DNA from: Alphaproteobacteria bacterium
GTDB taxonomy: Bacteria; Pseudomonadota; Alphaproteobacteria; UBA2966; CAIVPW01
Length of the DNA stretch: 36,110 nucleotides
NCBI GenBank assembly: GCA_947481575.1
Contig: CANKGV010000024.1
Coordinates: 1-36,110 of the forward strand
Direction: 5' to 3'
Below the pieces are notes generated by a model. That model was not told the origin of the DNA. It saw only the letters and a program-made list of their open reading frames with translations, and searched no databases. Of this stretch, positions 9,053 through 17,553 are shown one piece after another. Positions within the stretch are counted from its first letter, which is position 1. Each line of letters begins with the position of its first letter. Position numbers and translations under genes: made by a program.

Positions 9053-9480
9053 AGGACGCAACGCGACGGCTTCTCGCGTGGTTGGTCTGGCCCGGCGCCG
9101 TTGCCGTGGGCGTTGCCGCGTTTGTGGACGGCATGGCGGCGCCCGGCCACGCCGACCCCATTCAAATCGCCCAAGCGGAGCCCGACGCGGCGGCGCTGTT
9201 CCGCGAGGGGGAGTATCTGTACGGGCTGATGTGCGCGAGTTGCCACGGCAGCGCAGGCGAAGGCGGCTACGGCGTGAAGCTGCGCGGCAACGAAATGCTG
9301 CGGGCAGCGGACCATATCGTCACGCAGATTTTCCTCGGCACCGACGACGACATCTCGCCCCCGCTCTACGACCAGCTAAGCGACCGCGATATCGCGGGGA
9401 TCGCAACGTATCTTCGCCATGCGTGGGGCAACAATTTTGGACCGCCGGTGCTGCCGGGCGACGTGGCGGCGCTGCGCTAG
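9049..9480 (+). CDS. Class I c-type cytochrome, exported
   Basis: Periplasmic single-heme electron carrier. Residues 1-40 form a basic, hydrophobic signal sequence (RRLLAWLVWPGAVAVGVAAF). The heme attachment motif is CASCHG around residues 62-67, preceded by FREGEYLYGLM and followed by SAGEGGYGVKLRGN. The C-terminal helix LSDRDIAGIATYLRHAWGN is typical. I take GTG 9049 as start (143 residues); an upstream in-frame ATG at 8971 would add 26 residues that hide the signal peptide. The usual distal heme ligand in a xMPP-type segment is missing: the sequence there reads DDDISPPLYDQ, so either another Met (NEML) serves or the heme is differently ligated. It lies 45 bases before the K+ channel gene. 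Confidence 0.85.
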   Translation: MKDATRRLLAWLVWPGAVAVGVAAFVDGMAAPGHADPIQIAQAEPDAAALFREGEYLYGLMCASCHGSAGEGGYGVKLRGNEMLRAADHIVTQIFLGTDDDISPPLYDQLSDRDIAGIATYLRHAWGNNFGPPVLPGDVAALR

Positions 9481-9525
9481 CGTTCTAACCACAACACAGA
9501 CACGGTTTCTGGGGGGAAACACGCA

Positions 9526-10626
9526 GTGAGCGACATGGACGCCGATAGCCGCGCGTGGCGCAGCGCGTGGGCGATCGCGGATCGGGTAGCCGTGGCGGGC
9601 GTGGTGGCGGCGGTCATCGCCGACACAGAGCACGAATGGGCCGGACAATGGCACTGGCTGATCGTGGCGGCGATCTGGGCCGGGACCGCATTCTTCGCCG
9701 CAGACGTAGTGCTGCGGTGCCGGCTCGCGATCGTCCACCGTCACGGGTGGCGGCGCGGGCTGAGCGTCTATTTGCGCTCGGCATCGGCATGGGTGGACGT
9801 GGTGGCGGCCGCCGCGGTACCGGCGGCACTGCTGGCCGGATTGGATCGCGACACCGCATACCTGTTCGGACTCTTGGGCGTGCTCAAGCTGGGGCGGTAT
9901 TCGAGCGGCATGGGGTTGCTGCGGCGGGTCGCCCGCAACGCGGCGGAACCGCTGTTGTCCGTATTGCTCGCCTTCGTGATCGTGTGGACGCTGGCCGCAA
10001 CGCTCGCCTACTTGCTCGAGCGCACCGCGCAGCCAGCGACCTTTGGCAGCATCCCGCTGGCGATGTGGTGGGCGATCGTGACGCTGACTACCACGGGATA
10101 CGGCGATGCGACGCCCGTGACCCTGCCTGGCCGCGTGTTGGCCGGCGTCGTGATGGTTTCGGGCATCGGCGTGTTCGCCCTGTGGGCCGGCATTCTGGCT
10201 TCGGGGTTCGCGGACGAATTGCGGCGGCGCGACTTCCTGCGCAACTGGGACCTGGTGGCGAAGGTGCCGTTCTTCAGTTCGATCGGCGCAGGGCTGATCG
10301 GCGAGGTCGCGCGCCTGTTGCGGCGGCACGAGGTCGCCGGCGGCCAAACGGTGTTTCAGGCGGGAGAGCCAGGCGAAGCGATGTATTTCATCGTTTCCGG
10401 CGCCGTCGAGGTACGGGTACCCGGCGGGCCGGTGCGGCTTGGCGAGAACGGGTTCTTTGGCGAGATGGCGCTGATCTCCGGCGCGCCCCGCACGGCCACC
10501 GTCGTAGCGCTCGATGCCTGCATCCTGCTGGAGCTAGGCGTAGCCGAGTTCCGCCACCTAGCCGGATCGCGGCCGGAACTCATGGACGTGATCCACCAGG
10601 AATCCAGCCGGCGCGCCGCCTCGTAG
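9526..10626 (+). CDS. Cyclic-nucleotide-gated potassium channel (MlotiK1-like)
   Basis: Six-transmembrane K+ channel with a cytoplasmic cyclic-nucleotide-binding domain, 366 residues, close to MlotiK1 length. Spans S1-S6 occupy about residues 15-230; the pore contains the selectivity filter TTTGYGD with G191-Y192-G193-D194. S4 has few arginines, as in ligand-gated rather than voltage-gated members. The binding domain (about 240-350) has VFQAGEPGEAMYFIVSGAVE and the phosphate-binding cassette FFGEMALISGAPRTATV, in which Glu and Arg contact cAMP in the family. The start is GTG 9526 with a GGGGGG stretch just upstream. It follows the cytochrome gene and converges with the bacterioferritin gene after six bases. 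Confidence 0.92.
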   Translation: MSDMDADSRAWRSAWAIADRVAVAGVVAAVIADTEHEWAGQWHWLIVAAIWAGTAFFAADVVLRCRLAIVHRHGWRRGLSVYLRSASAWVDVVAAAAVPAALLAGLDRDTAYLFGLLGVLKLGRYSSGMGLLRRVARNAAEPLLSVLLAFVIVWTLAATLAYLLERTAQPATFGSIPLAMWWAIVTLTTTGYGDATPVTLPGRVLAGVVMVSGIGVFALWAGILASGFADELRRRDFLRNWDLVAKVPFFSSIGAGLIGEVARLLRRHEVAGGQTVFQAGEPGEAMYFIVSGAVEVRVPGGPVRLGENGFFGEMALISGAPRTATVVALDACILLELGVAEFRHLAGSRPELMDVIHQESSRRAAS

Positions 10627-10632
10627 CGGCCG

Positions 10633-11169
10633 CTAGTGGGCGGCGACGCCTTCGAGCAGGCTGGCCATGTCGTTGGCGTGCTCTTCTTCCATCTTCAGGA
10701 TGTCTTCGATCATCTTGCGGGTGGTGGGATCGTCGTTGCCCAGCCAGCGCACGATGTCGGAATAGGACTCGATCGCGACGCGCTCGGCGAGCAGGTTGGC
10801 GCGGATCATCGATGGCAGATCGGTGGACTCGTCGTACTCGGCGTGGCTGCGCTGGGCGAGGCCTTCGGGGTTGAAGTTCGGCGCGCCGTCCAACTGGGTG
10901 ATGCGCTCGGCGATCCAGTCGGCGTGCTGCTGTTCTTCCGCCGCGTGCTGCAGGAATTCGGCCTTGACCGGTTCCGCGTGGATGCCGTGCGCCATGTAGT
11001 AGTGGCGCTTGTAGCGCAGAACGCAGACGAGTTCGGTGGCGAGGACGTCGTTCAACACGGCGATGACCTGCTTGCGGTCGGACTTATTGCCGTCGGTCAC
11101 CGCGCCGTCTTCCATGTGCTTGCGCGCACGTGCGCGGATGTCTTTTACGTCCAATACCAGATGGTTCAC
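10633..11169 (-). CDS. Bacterioferritin-like ferroxidase lacking the heme-ligating methionine
   Basis: Iron-oxidising and storing ferritin-fold protein of 178 residues. It starts at GTG 11169, with AAGGAG at a good distance; the much longer open frame upstream covers another gene. Four-helix-bundle ferroxidase ligands can be matched to E. coli Bfr by motif: LATELVCVLRY (E18 equivalent), EEQQHADWIAERI (E51, H54), LLAERVAIES (E94) and KMEEEHANDM (E127, H130). The heme-ligating Met52 of Bfr is replaced by Gln (EQQH against EMKH), so heme binding in the usual mode is unlikely. It is preceded by 35 bases and an 87-residue unknown gene on the same strand, probably one operon. Confidence 0.87.
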   Translation of the reverse strand: MNHLVLDVKDIRARARKHMEDGAVTDGNKSDRKQVIAVLNDVLATELVCVLRYKRHYYMAHGIHAEPVKAEFLQHAAEEQQHADWIAERITQLDGAPNFNPEGLAQRSHAEYDESTDLPSMIRANLLAERVAIESYSDIVRWLGNDDPTTRKMIEDILKMEEEHANDMASLLEGVAAH

Positions 11170-11204
11170 GGCGTCGGCTCCTTGATAGCGAGGGCGAGGT
11201 GCCG

Positions 11205-11468
11205 TCACGCTTGCAGTTCTGCCATGCCGGACGGCACGACAGTGAATTCGGTGGCGGACAGGCCGGTGACGACGGCGAGGCACCCGTGCTGGGAGGTGAG
11301 CAGGTCGTAGCGCCAGCGGCCGTCGATCGGCTTCCAGCGGCCAACGGTGAGGGCGCGGGCACCGGCGAAATGCACCACGACACTCAGTTCGAGGACGATT
11401 TCGGGGGTGCCGGCGAACTGGCTGGGGTTTGCGGGGCCGTAGACCAAATCTTCGGTGCACTGGGGCAT
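11205..11468 (-). CDS. Small protein of unknown function upstream of the bacterioferritin gene
   Basis: An 87-residue open frame beginning MPQCTEDLVYGPANPSQF from ATG 11468, with GGAAAGAG seven bases upstream. It has no signal peptide or membrane segment. The middle is a probable beta-rich section (IVLELSVVVHFAG, RWKPIDGRWRYDLLTS). I do not recognise the family. The good ribosome binding site, the codon usage and the 35-base spacing to the ferritin-like gene support a real gene in an operon with it. Function is unknown. Confidence 0.6.
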   Translation of the reverse strand: MPQCTEDLVYGPANPSQFAGTPEIVLELSVVVHFAGARALTVGRWKPIDGRWRYDLLTSQHGCLAVVTGLSATEFTVVPSGMAELQA

Positions 11469-11746
11469 GGCCAAACTCTTTCCGGTGGAGACAGGTGGCG
11501 CAGGCACAAGGTGACATGCACCCGGCCGCGCCAGAGTCCCAATGTGCACACTCCATTTGGGCCGCGATGTGACCGCCGCGCGGCGCGGCGATGGCAGCGC
11601 TAGATCCGGCGGCTGGACGGGCGTAGCCACCAGGACGCAGCCTGGACACCTACGAACACCGCCCGGCATAGCCGAGCGCGGTGGGCAATAGTTGCCGAGC
11701 TGGTGTGACGGGTGTCCGCTTGACCGGTGCCCGGTTAACCCTAAGC

Positions 11747-14623
11747 ATGCAAACGGATTCGGCGCTCGGGCGGGCGGCGGAGTACGAGGCGGGGGCCGTG
11801 GGCGTTCGGACTGTTACGAGCACGGCGTCGGTGGGGACCACCGGCACGTTTGTGAACCAAGACATCAACGGACTGTTGTCCGGGGTGGCGTGGAGCACGA
11901 CGACGATCACCTATAGCTTTCCCAGCGCCGCTTCGAACTACGGCGCCGGGTACTACGACGCTAGTGCACTCGCAGGGTTCCAGGCGCTCTCGTCGGCGCA
12001 GCAAACCGTGGTGCGCTATGCGCTCAACTTGGTCTCCAGCTACACCGGCCTGACATTTGTCGAGGGCACCGAGACCGACTCGGCGCACGCGACGCTGCGG
12101 TTCTCCGGGTCGTCGTACCCATCGACGTCGTATGCCTACTACCCCAGCTCGGCGGCGGTGGGTGGCGATGCGTGGTTCGGCAACATCCGCAACACCGACC
12201 CGGTGAAGGCCGGCTACGCCTTCGACACGTTCCTGCACGAGATCGGCCATGCGCTGGGGCTGAAGCACGGGCACGAGAGCGATGCGGCGCACGGGATGCT
12301 GCCGGCGGCGCACAATTCCACCGAGTGGTCGGTGATGAGCTACCGGCCATACATCGGCGGGCCGCTGAGCTACACGAACGTCGCCGGCAGCGGCAACCAG
12401 ACCTACATGGCGAGCGACATCGCGGCCCTGCAGTACATCTACGGCGCCAACTTTACCGCCAATGCCGGCAACACGACCTACAGCTGGAACGCATCCACCG
12501 GCGACATGGCGATCGATGGCGTGGGCCAGGGAGCTTCGGCCACCAACACGGTGTACGGCGCCGTGTGGGACGGCGGCGGCACCGACACCTACGACCTGTC
12601 GGGTTACACCACCGCCGTGACGGTCAGCCTGGTGCCGGGGGCGTGGTCGACGCTGGCCCAGGGGCAACTCGCGTACCTAAGCGGCGGCAACCTGACGATC
12701 CGCGCCCAGGGCAACGTGAGCAACGCGTTCCTGTACGGCAACGACCCGCGCTCGCTGATCGAGAACGCGACCGGCGGCAGCGGCAACGACAGCCTAACCG
12801 GCAATACCGCGGCCAACGTGCTGGACGGCGGCGCCGGGTCCGACACGATGGCGGGCGGCACCGGCAACGACACCTATGTGGTGGACAGCGGCACCGACCT
12901 GATCGTCGAAGCGGTCAACAGCGGCACCGATGTGGTGCGCGCGGCCGTGAGCTTTACCCTCGGCGCTAACGTCGAGAACCTGATTCTGCTCAGCGGCTCG
13001 ATCAACGGGACCGGCAACGCGCTGGCCAACACGATCACCGGCACCAGCGGCGACAACGTGCTGAACGGCGGCGCGGGCGCCGACCGGCTGGTGGGCGGCG
13101 ACGGCAACGATACGTACGTGGTCGACAGCGCCAGCGACACGGTGGTGGAAAACGCCAGCGAAGGCACCGACACGGTGATCAGCGCCATCACCTACACCCT
13201 GCTGGCCAACATCGAGAATCTGACGCTGAGCGGTACCTCTGCGATCAACGGCACCGGCAACACGCTCAACAACACGATCACCGGCAACAGCGCCGTCAAC
13301 GTGCTGGACGGCGGCGCGGGCAACGACACGTTGCTGGGCGGGGGCGGTAACGACACGTACCGGGTCGATAGCACCGGCGATGTGGTGACCGAGGCCTCGG
13401 GCGGCGGCACCGATCTGGTGCTGGCGGCGGTGAGCTACGTCCTCGGCACCAACGTCGAAAACCTGACACTGACCGGCACCGCCAGCATCGATGCGACCGG
13501 CAACGGCCTCACCAATGTGATCACCGGCAATGCCGGCGCCAACCTGATCGACGGCGGCGCAGGTGCGGACACGATGGTGGGCGGGGCCGGCAACGACACC
13601 TACTTGATCGACGCCACCGGCGATGTGGTGACCGAAGGCGCGGGCTTGGGCACCGACACGGTGATCGGCGGGCTTACCTACACGCTGACCGCCAATGTCG
13701 AGAACCTGGTGCTCACCGGAAGCGCGTCGTTGAACGGCACCGGCAACGTGCTGGCCAACACCATCACCGGCAACGGCGGCGCCAATGTGCTAAACGGCGG
13801 CGCCGGCGCCGACATGCTGATCGGCGACACCGGCAACGACACCTACATCGTCGACGCGGCGGGCGATTCGGTCGTGGAGGCCGGCGGCGCTGGGATCGAC
13901 TGGGTGCAAAGCTCGGTGTCTCACACGCTCGCGGCGAACGTCGAGAACCTAACGCTCACCGGCGTCTTGGCGATCAACGGCACCGGTAACTCACTGGACA
14001 ACACCATCAGCGGCAACGCCGGCAACAACGTGCTGGACGGCAGCGACGGCGCCGACACGATGGTGGGCGGCGCCGGCAACGACACCTATCGCGTCGATTC
14101 CGCCAGCGACGTGGTGACCGAGGCGGCCAACGCCGGGACCGACACGGTTCAATCGGCAATCAGCTATGCGCTCGGCGCGAATGTCGAGAATCTGACGCTG
14201 ACCGGAACGGGCGATATCAGCGCCACCGGCAATGCCGTGGCCAACACGCTGACCGGCAACGCCGGTGCCGACATCCTGAACGGCGGCGCCGGGCGCGATG
14301 TGCTGGTCGGCAGCGGCGGCGCGGACCGGTTCGACTTCACTTCGCTTTCGGATTCCGCCGCGGGCACGATGCGCGATCTGATTCAGGACTTCAGCCATGC
14401 CCAGGGCGACACGATCTACCTGACGGCGCTCGACGCCAATAGTTCGGTGGCGGGCGATCAGGACTTCAGCTTTATCGGCAACCAAGCGTTCGGCCACGTT
14501 GCGGCGCAACTGCGCTACGCGGCCGGCGTGGTGGCGGGCGACGTGAACGGCGACGGCACGGCAGATTTCGAAATCGGGATGACCGGTGCACCGGTGCTGG
14601 TGGCGGCCGACTTCCTGCTGTAG
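11747..14623 (+). CDS. Serralysin-like M10 zinc metalloprotease with RTX-type Ca2+-binding repeats
   Basis: Predicted extracellular protease of 958 residues. The catalytic domain (about 1-260) contains the zinc signature HEIGHALGLKHGHE (H164, H168 and H174 as ligands, E165 as base), the Met-turn SVMSYRPY and the following SDIAALQYIYGAN typical of M10B enzymes. From about residue 340 the protein is a long beta-roll region with GGAGNDTYxVDS and NVLDGGAGADTMVGG motifs arranged in 81-residue units. The C-terminus (DRFDFTSLSDS, DLIQDFSHAQGDTI, ADFLL) resembles the type I secretion signal region. There is no N-terminal signal peptide, as expected for type I secretion; no transporter genes are in the window. 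Start ATG 11747 is preferred over GTG 11681 because the first 22 residues of the longer form look non-coding. Confidence 0.9.
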   Translation: MQTDSALGRAAEYEAGAVGVRTVTSTASVGTTGTFVNQDINGLLSGVAWSTTTITYSFPSAASNYGAGYYDASALAGFQALSSAQQTVVRYALNLVSSYTGLTFVEGTETDSAHATLRFSGSSYPSTSYAYYPSSAAVGGDAWFGNIRNTDPVKAGYAFDTFLHEIGHALGLKHGHESDAAHGMLPAAHNSTEWSVMSYRPYIGGPLSYTNVAGSGNQTYMASDIAALQYIYGANFTANAGNTTYSWNASTGDMAIDGVGQGASATNTVYGAVWDGGGTDTYDLSGYTTAVTVSLVPGAWSTLAQGQLAYLSGGNLTIRAQGNVSNAFLYGNDPRSLIENATGGSGNDSLTGNTAANVLDGGAGSDTMAGGTGNDTYVVDSGTDLIVEAVNSGTDVVRAAVSFTLGANVENLILLSGSINGTGNALANTITGTSGDNVLNGGAGADRLVGGDGNDTYVVDSASDTVVENASEGTDTVISAITYTLLANIENLTLSGTSAINGTGNTLNNTITGNSAVNVLDGGAGNDTLLGGGGNDTYRVDSTGDVVTEASGGGTDLVLAAVSYVLGTNVENLTLTGTASIDATGNGLTNVITGNAGANLIDGGAGADTMVGGAGNDTYLIDATGDVVTEGAGLGTDTVIGGLTYTLTANVENLVLTGSASLNGTGNVLANTITGNGGANVLNGGAGADMLIGDTGNDTYIVDAAGDSVVEAGGAGIDWVQSSVSHTLAANVENLTLTGVLAINGTGNSLDNTISGNAGNNVLDGSDGADTMVGGAGNDTYRVDSASDVVTEAANAGTDTVQSAISYALGANVENLTLTGTGDISATGNAVANTLTGNAGADILNGGAGRDVLVGSGGADRFDFTSLSDSAAGTMRDLIQDFSHAQGDTIYLTALDANSSVAGDQDFSFIGNQAFGHVAAQLRYAAGVVAGDVNGDGTADFEIGMTGAPVLVAADFLL
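12827..14335 (+). repeat. 81-codon RTX-like repeats inside the protease gene
   Basis: The [VI]ENL motif recurs at 12971, 13211, 13454, 13697, 13940 and 14183, a spacing of 240 then 243 bases throughout. Each unit holds one ENLxLxG...INGTGN...NxITGN segment, one NVLDGGAGADTMVGGAGNDTYxVDS Ca2+-binding turn and a TEAxxxGTDTV strand. DNA identity between copies is moderate, so the repeats are old. Confidence 0.85.
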
Positions 14624-14747
14624 CTGCGCGCGATAGAACCAGGACGGCGCGGAAGCCGGATAGCATTCCCGAGTGGCGCGCGACAGCGGGCACGGGATAG
14701 CCTAGCGGTCCGGGCAAGCTTGTCGACACCCGCGCTAGAGGATTGAG

Positions 14748-15320
14748 ATGACCGAGACCACATCCATGCCGGAAGGCGGGCCGCTGCCGGGTAAATCGTG
14801 CGGCAGCTGCATGCTGTGCTGCAAACTGTTGGCGATCGCCGAACTGAACAAGCCGGAAGGCACGTGGTGCAAACACGCGAAGCCGGGCCAGGGCTGCAGC
14901 ATTTACGCGGACCGGCCGGGCGAGTGCCGCAAGTTCCACTGCGGCTATCTGTCCTCGGAGTTGTCCGAGGAATGGCACCCGGTGAAGTCGAAGATCGTGC
15001 TGTCGGCAAATAGTGCGGGCGGCATCACCGCGATTGTCGACCCGGGCCGCCCCGACGCGTGGCGCGAGGCGCCCTTCTACCTGCAACTCAAGGCATGGGC
15101 GGGTGAGTTGCTGCCGCAGCAGCGTTACGTTGTGGTGCGGATCGCCAAGCGCGCCATCGCGGTGCTGCCAGACCACGACTGGGACTTGGGCATCATGGAG
15201 CCCCACGAGCCGATTGTGATGGAAGTGGCGGTGGCGCCGGATGGCAGCAAGATGTATCGCGCCCGCCGCGCCGGAACCGGCCACGCGGCGCGAGCGTCGG
15301 CAAAACCAACGCCGGCGTGA
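14748..15320 (+). CDS. YkgJ-type cysteine-cluster protein
   Basis: A 190-residue soluble protein starting at ATG 14748 with a GAGG-type site upstream. The N-terminal third has a cysteine cluster, KSCGSCMLCCKLLAI, then KPGQGCSIYADRPGECRKFHCGY. This C-x2-C-x2-CC plus CxxY...RPxxCRxF pattern defines the YkgJ / zinc- or iron-chelating domain family, thought to bind a metal or Fe-S cluster. The remainder (about 75-165) has no recognised motif and the C-terminus is a basic Ala-rich tail. It stands alone between the protease and the SHOCT gene. The molecular role is not known for the family. Confidence 0.8.
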   Translation: MTETTSMPEGGPLPGKSCGSCMLCCKLLAIAELNKPEGTWCKHAKPGQGCSIYADRPGECRKFHCGYLSSELSEEWHPVKSKIVLSANSAGGITAIVDPGRPDAWREAPFYLQLKAWAGELLPQQRYVVVRIAKRAIAVLPDHDWDLGIMEPHEPIVMEVAVAPDGSKMYRARRAGTGHAARASAKPTPA

Positions 15321-15438
15321 CCGGAAGCTGCTGCAATCTTCCGTAACCAATAATCCGCCGCGGCAGTCTGGTAAGGGGCCGCGCCACGCACCACGTCTTG
15401 GGTTAGGACGTTGAACCTGAACCAAGAGAGATACAGCC

Positions 15439-15774
15439 ATGCGTGGTGTTGGAACGGCGATTGCGTTGGCGGGCGTGGGAATACTGGCGGCAACGCCCGT
15501 GTGGGCCCAGGCAGCGTACGGCTACGGGTATGCCCACCCGCATATGATGGGTGGCGCGATGTTCGGCGGGGGCCACTTCTTTGGCGGCTTCCTGATCATG
15601 CTGGCGATCGTTGCGCTGATCGTGCTGGTGGCGCGCGGCGTGCGGCGCTGGCCGCACCACGGTGACGCCAAGGCATCGGTGAACGGCGCCTTGACGATTC
15701 TCCAGGAACGCTTCGCCAAAGGTGAAGTGAGTTCCGAGGAGTACCAGGAGCGCCGCAAGGTTCTGCTCGGCTAG
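15439..15774 (+). CDS. Small membrane protein with C-terminal SHOCT domain
   Basis: A 111-residue protein with a signal peptide (residues 1-23, ending PVWAQ), a Gly/His/Met-rich segment, one membrane span (about 50-67, FLIMLAIVALIVLVARGV) and a short C-terminal SHOCT domain (LTILQERFAKGEVSSEEYQ). SHOCT motifs are found at the ends of many small membrane proteins and are thought to mediate oligomerisation. The start ATG follows CAAGAGAG. Its TAG stop lies inside the palindrome CTAG that also forms the stop of the convergent LpxR-like gene. Confidence 0.82.
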   Translation: MRGVGTAIALAGVGILAATPVWAQAAYGYGYAHPHMMGGAMFGGGHFFGGFLIMLAIVALIVLVARGVRRWPHHGDAKASVNGALTILQERFAKGEVSSEEYQERRKVLLG

Positions 15775-16796
15775 AACTGAACCGATAGACTAAGGCCGGC
15801 GAAGCGATCGGGCGCCGTTTGGCCACGGAATTCACGCGAGCGCCGCGTCTGCGTGTACGCAACGCGCAAGGATGGAAGGTTCGTGCCGGTGAAGCGCCCC
15901 ACCGGCACGAACAGCACCGCGCCACCGATAAGGTCTAGTACCACTGGGAGCTTTTCGACCCGGTGACTGTTGGCGAAGGTATTGCCGTCGAGGAACATAT
16001 TGCGCGCGACGCCGGTGAGGCCGCCGCCAAGGAACACGTATCCGCCTAGTGCCTCTGGGAACGGGTCGTAGCCGGCGAGGCTCGGCTCGATGCGCGGCGG
16101 GCCGAAGTCGTGTGCAGTGTCGACGTTCCAGCCGAGGCGGGCCGTAATGCCAGCGTTGGCGAAGACATAGGCCGTGCCAGCCGCAAACCCCCAGTTGCCG
16201 ATCAACTCCCCGCGCACGCCAGGCCCGGGTGCCGCCGGTGCCAGTTTCACCTTGCGGTCGAACAAGAGCTGGGGAACCAGTTCGTTGTGGAGCTGATTGT
16301 CCCATCCCTGGGGCAGGTCAAAGGCACGCATGCGGTGGACCGCGGTCTGCGCTTGGCCCGCAAGGGAGGCGGGGCCGACCACACCAAGTGTGGCCTCAAA
16401 CGTGTCGAGGCGGTCATCTGTACGCACCGTGGCGGACACGCCCAGATATAGCCACCCGGCGTACGGGCGGTCGTTTTCCACCACTTCGGTACGGGCTGTA
16501 TCGGTAGGGGTGAAAATGCTCTGGCCCAGCACAAAGCCCACACGGGCTCCTCCGGCGCCGGCACCCACCACGGGTACCTTGCGAAATAGGCGTCGAATTG
16601 CTCCTGCGCTTCGCGGCGCCTCGGGTGGCAGCACCGCAAACCGGGTCCCCTGTGTGTAGTGGCGGTCGGCCAAAAGAAACAGGTCGTTGTCGAACTGACC
16701 GGTGACAACCCAGCGGGAATCTGGGTCCACCGGCTGGGCCAGGGCTACCGCAGGCAAGGCCAAAAACCCCAAGACCACGATTGCGATCCAACGCAC
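15771..16796 (-). CDS. Outer-membrane lipid A 3'-O-deacylase family protein (LpxR-like, DUF2219)
   Basis: Predicted 12-stranded outer-membrane beta-barrel of 341 residues; characterised members remove the 3'-acyloxyacyl group of lipid A. Residues 1-20 form a signal peptide (IAIVVLGFLALPAVALA). The mature N-terminus has GQFDNDLFLLADRHYTQGTRF, matching the NDxxxxxDRxYTNG segment that holds the catalytic Asn/Asp. Further on are NDRPYAGWLYLG, GWDNQLHNELVPQL, which may contain the catalytic His, and a C-terminal strand ending in Phe (LSLSVQF), as usual for barrel proteins. The start is GTG 16796 (16802 also possible); the open frame runs further upstream over the divergent cyclophilin gene. It converges with the SHOCT gene with a four-base overlap. 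Confidence 0.82.
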   Translation of the reverse strand: MRWIAIVVLGFLALPAVALAQPVDPDSRWVVTGQFDNDLFLLADRHYTQGTRFAVLPPEAPRSAGAIRRLFRKVPVVGAGAGGARVGFVLGQSIFTPTDTARTEVVENDRPYAGWLYLGVSATVRTDDRLDTFEATLGVVGPASLAGQAQTAVHRMRAFDLPQGWDNQLHNELVPQLLFDRKVKLAPAAPGPGVRGELIGNWGFAAGTAYVFANAGITARLGWNVDTAHDFGPPRIEPSLAGYDPFPEALGGYVFLGGGLTGVARNMFLDGNTFANSHRVEKLPVVLDLIGGAVLFVPVGRFTGTNLPSLRVAYTQTRRSREFRGQTAPDRFAGLSLSVQF

Positions 16797-16886
16797 GCAC
16801 ACGCCCCCGGCCCGGTAGCTCTTGCCTCGCCCGGGATCGTATCCTATGCGTGTGGGGAACGGCGTCGTTTCGCGGCGGGAGCACCT

Positions 16887-17552
16887 ATGGACCGGATCCT
16901 CAATTACCTGATCGTGGCTGGCCTGATCCTGCTCGCCGTGGTCGTCGGGGCACGGATGACGTTCCAGAGCGTGCCCCACCGCGCGGTGGAAACTGCACGC
17001 GTAGAACCCAAGGCGACGCCGGCGCCGACTCCCACGCCTGCGCCGACACCCCAACCCACCAAACAAGTGGACCCGGAAAACGTGCTGGTACTCACTCTGA
17101 AGGACGGCCCTGTCGAAATCGAGATGCTGCCGCTTGTGGCACCCAACCACGTGACCCGCATCAAGGAACTGGTACGGCAGAAATTCTACGACGGGCTGAA
17201 GTTCCACCGCGTGATCGAGGGCTTCATGGTGCAAACCGGCGATCCGCTGGGCAACGGTACCGGCGGCTCCGGCAAGAAGCTCGCGGCTGAGTTCAGCAGC
17301 GAAAAGCACACCAGGGGCGCGGTTTCCATGGCACGGTCGAATGACCCCAACAGCGCCGACAGCCAGTTCTTCATCGTTACCGCCGATTCGCTGTTCCTTG
17401 ACCGCAACTACACGGTATGGGGCCGGGTTATCAGCGGCATGGAATTCGTCGACAAGATCAAGAAGGGCGACGCCAACCGCAACGGTCTGGTGATTGACCC
17501 GGACACGATCGTGTCGATGCAGATGAAGGCGGACCTGACCGCAGGGAAGTAG
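16887..17552 (+). CDS. Membrane-anchored cyclophilin-type peptidyl-prolyl isomerase
   Basis: Catalyses cis-trans isomerisation of X-Pro bonds, here probably in the periplasm. From ATG 16887 (GGGAG just upstream) the protein has 221 residues. An N-terminal anchor (LIVAGLILLAVVVGARM, about 8-24) is followed by a Pro/Thr linker (TPAPTPTPAPTPQPT, about 46-60) and a compact bacterial cyclophilin domain with FYDGLKFHRVIEGFMVQTGD, where the Arg of FHR is catalytic, plus SMARSNDPNSADSQFFIV and VWGRVISGMEFVDKI. The frame is open upstream, but that part overlaps the divergent gene. It ends one base before the dihydrouridine synthase gene, which is convergent. Confidence 0.92.
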   Translation: MDRILNYLIVAGLILLAVVVGARMTFQSVPHRAVETARVEPKATPAPTPTPAPTPQPTKQVDPENVLVLTLKDGPVEIEMLPLVAPNHVTRIKELVRQKFYDGLKFHRVIEGFMVQTGDPLGNGTGGSGKKLAAEFSSEKHTRGAVSMARSNDPNSADSQFFIVTADSLFLDRNYTVWGRVISGMEFVDKIKKGDANRNGLVIDPDTIVSMQMKADLTAGK

Positions 17553-17553
17553 G

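Noticed and set aside
8538-9488. 316-residue plus-strand ORF over the region before the cytochrome gene
   Set aside because: Its second half is a shadow of the cytochrome c gene, and the first half is low-complexity with apparent coding switching frame near 8765.
11469-11746. Search for regulatory structure between the small unknown gene and the protease
   Set aside because: Nothing beyond scattered short inverted matches was seen; no promoter or operator could be supported.
15771-15774. Palindromic CTAG serving as the stop of both convergent genes (SHOCT and LpxR-like), and the similar TTAG at 29578-29581
   Set aside because: Compact convergent gene ends of this kind are ordinary in dense genomes and need no special function.
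16797-17309. Extension of the LpxR-like gene to 17309
   Set aside because: It is antisense to the cyclophilin gene, and a signal peptide is found at 16796.
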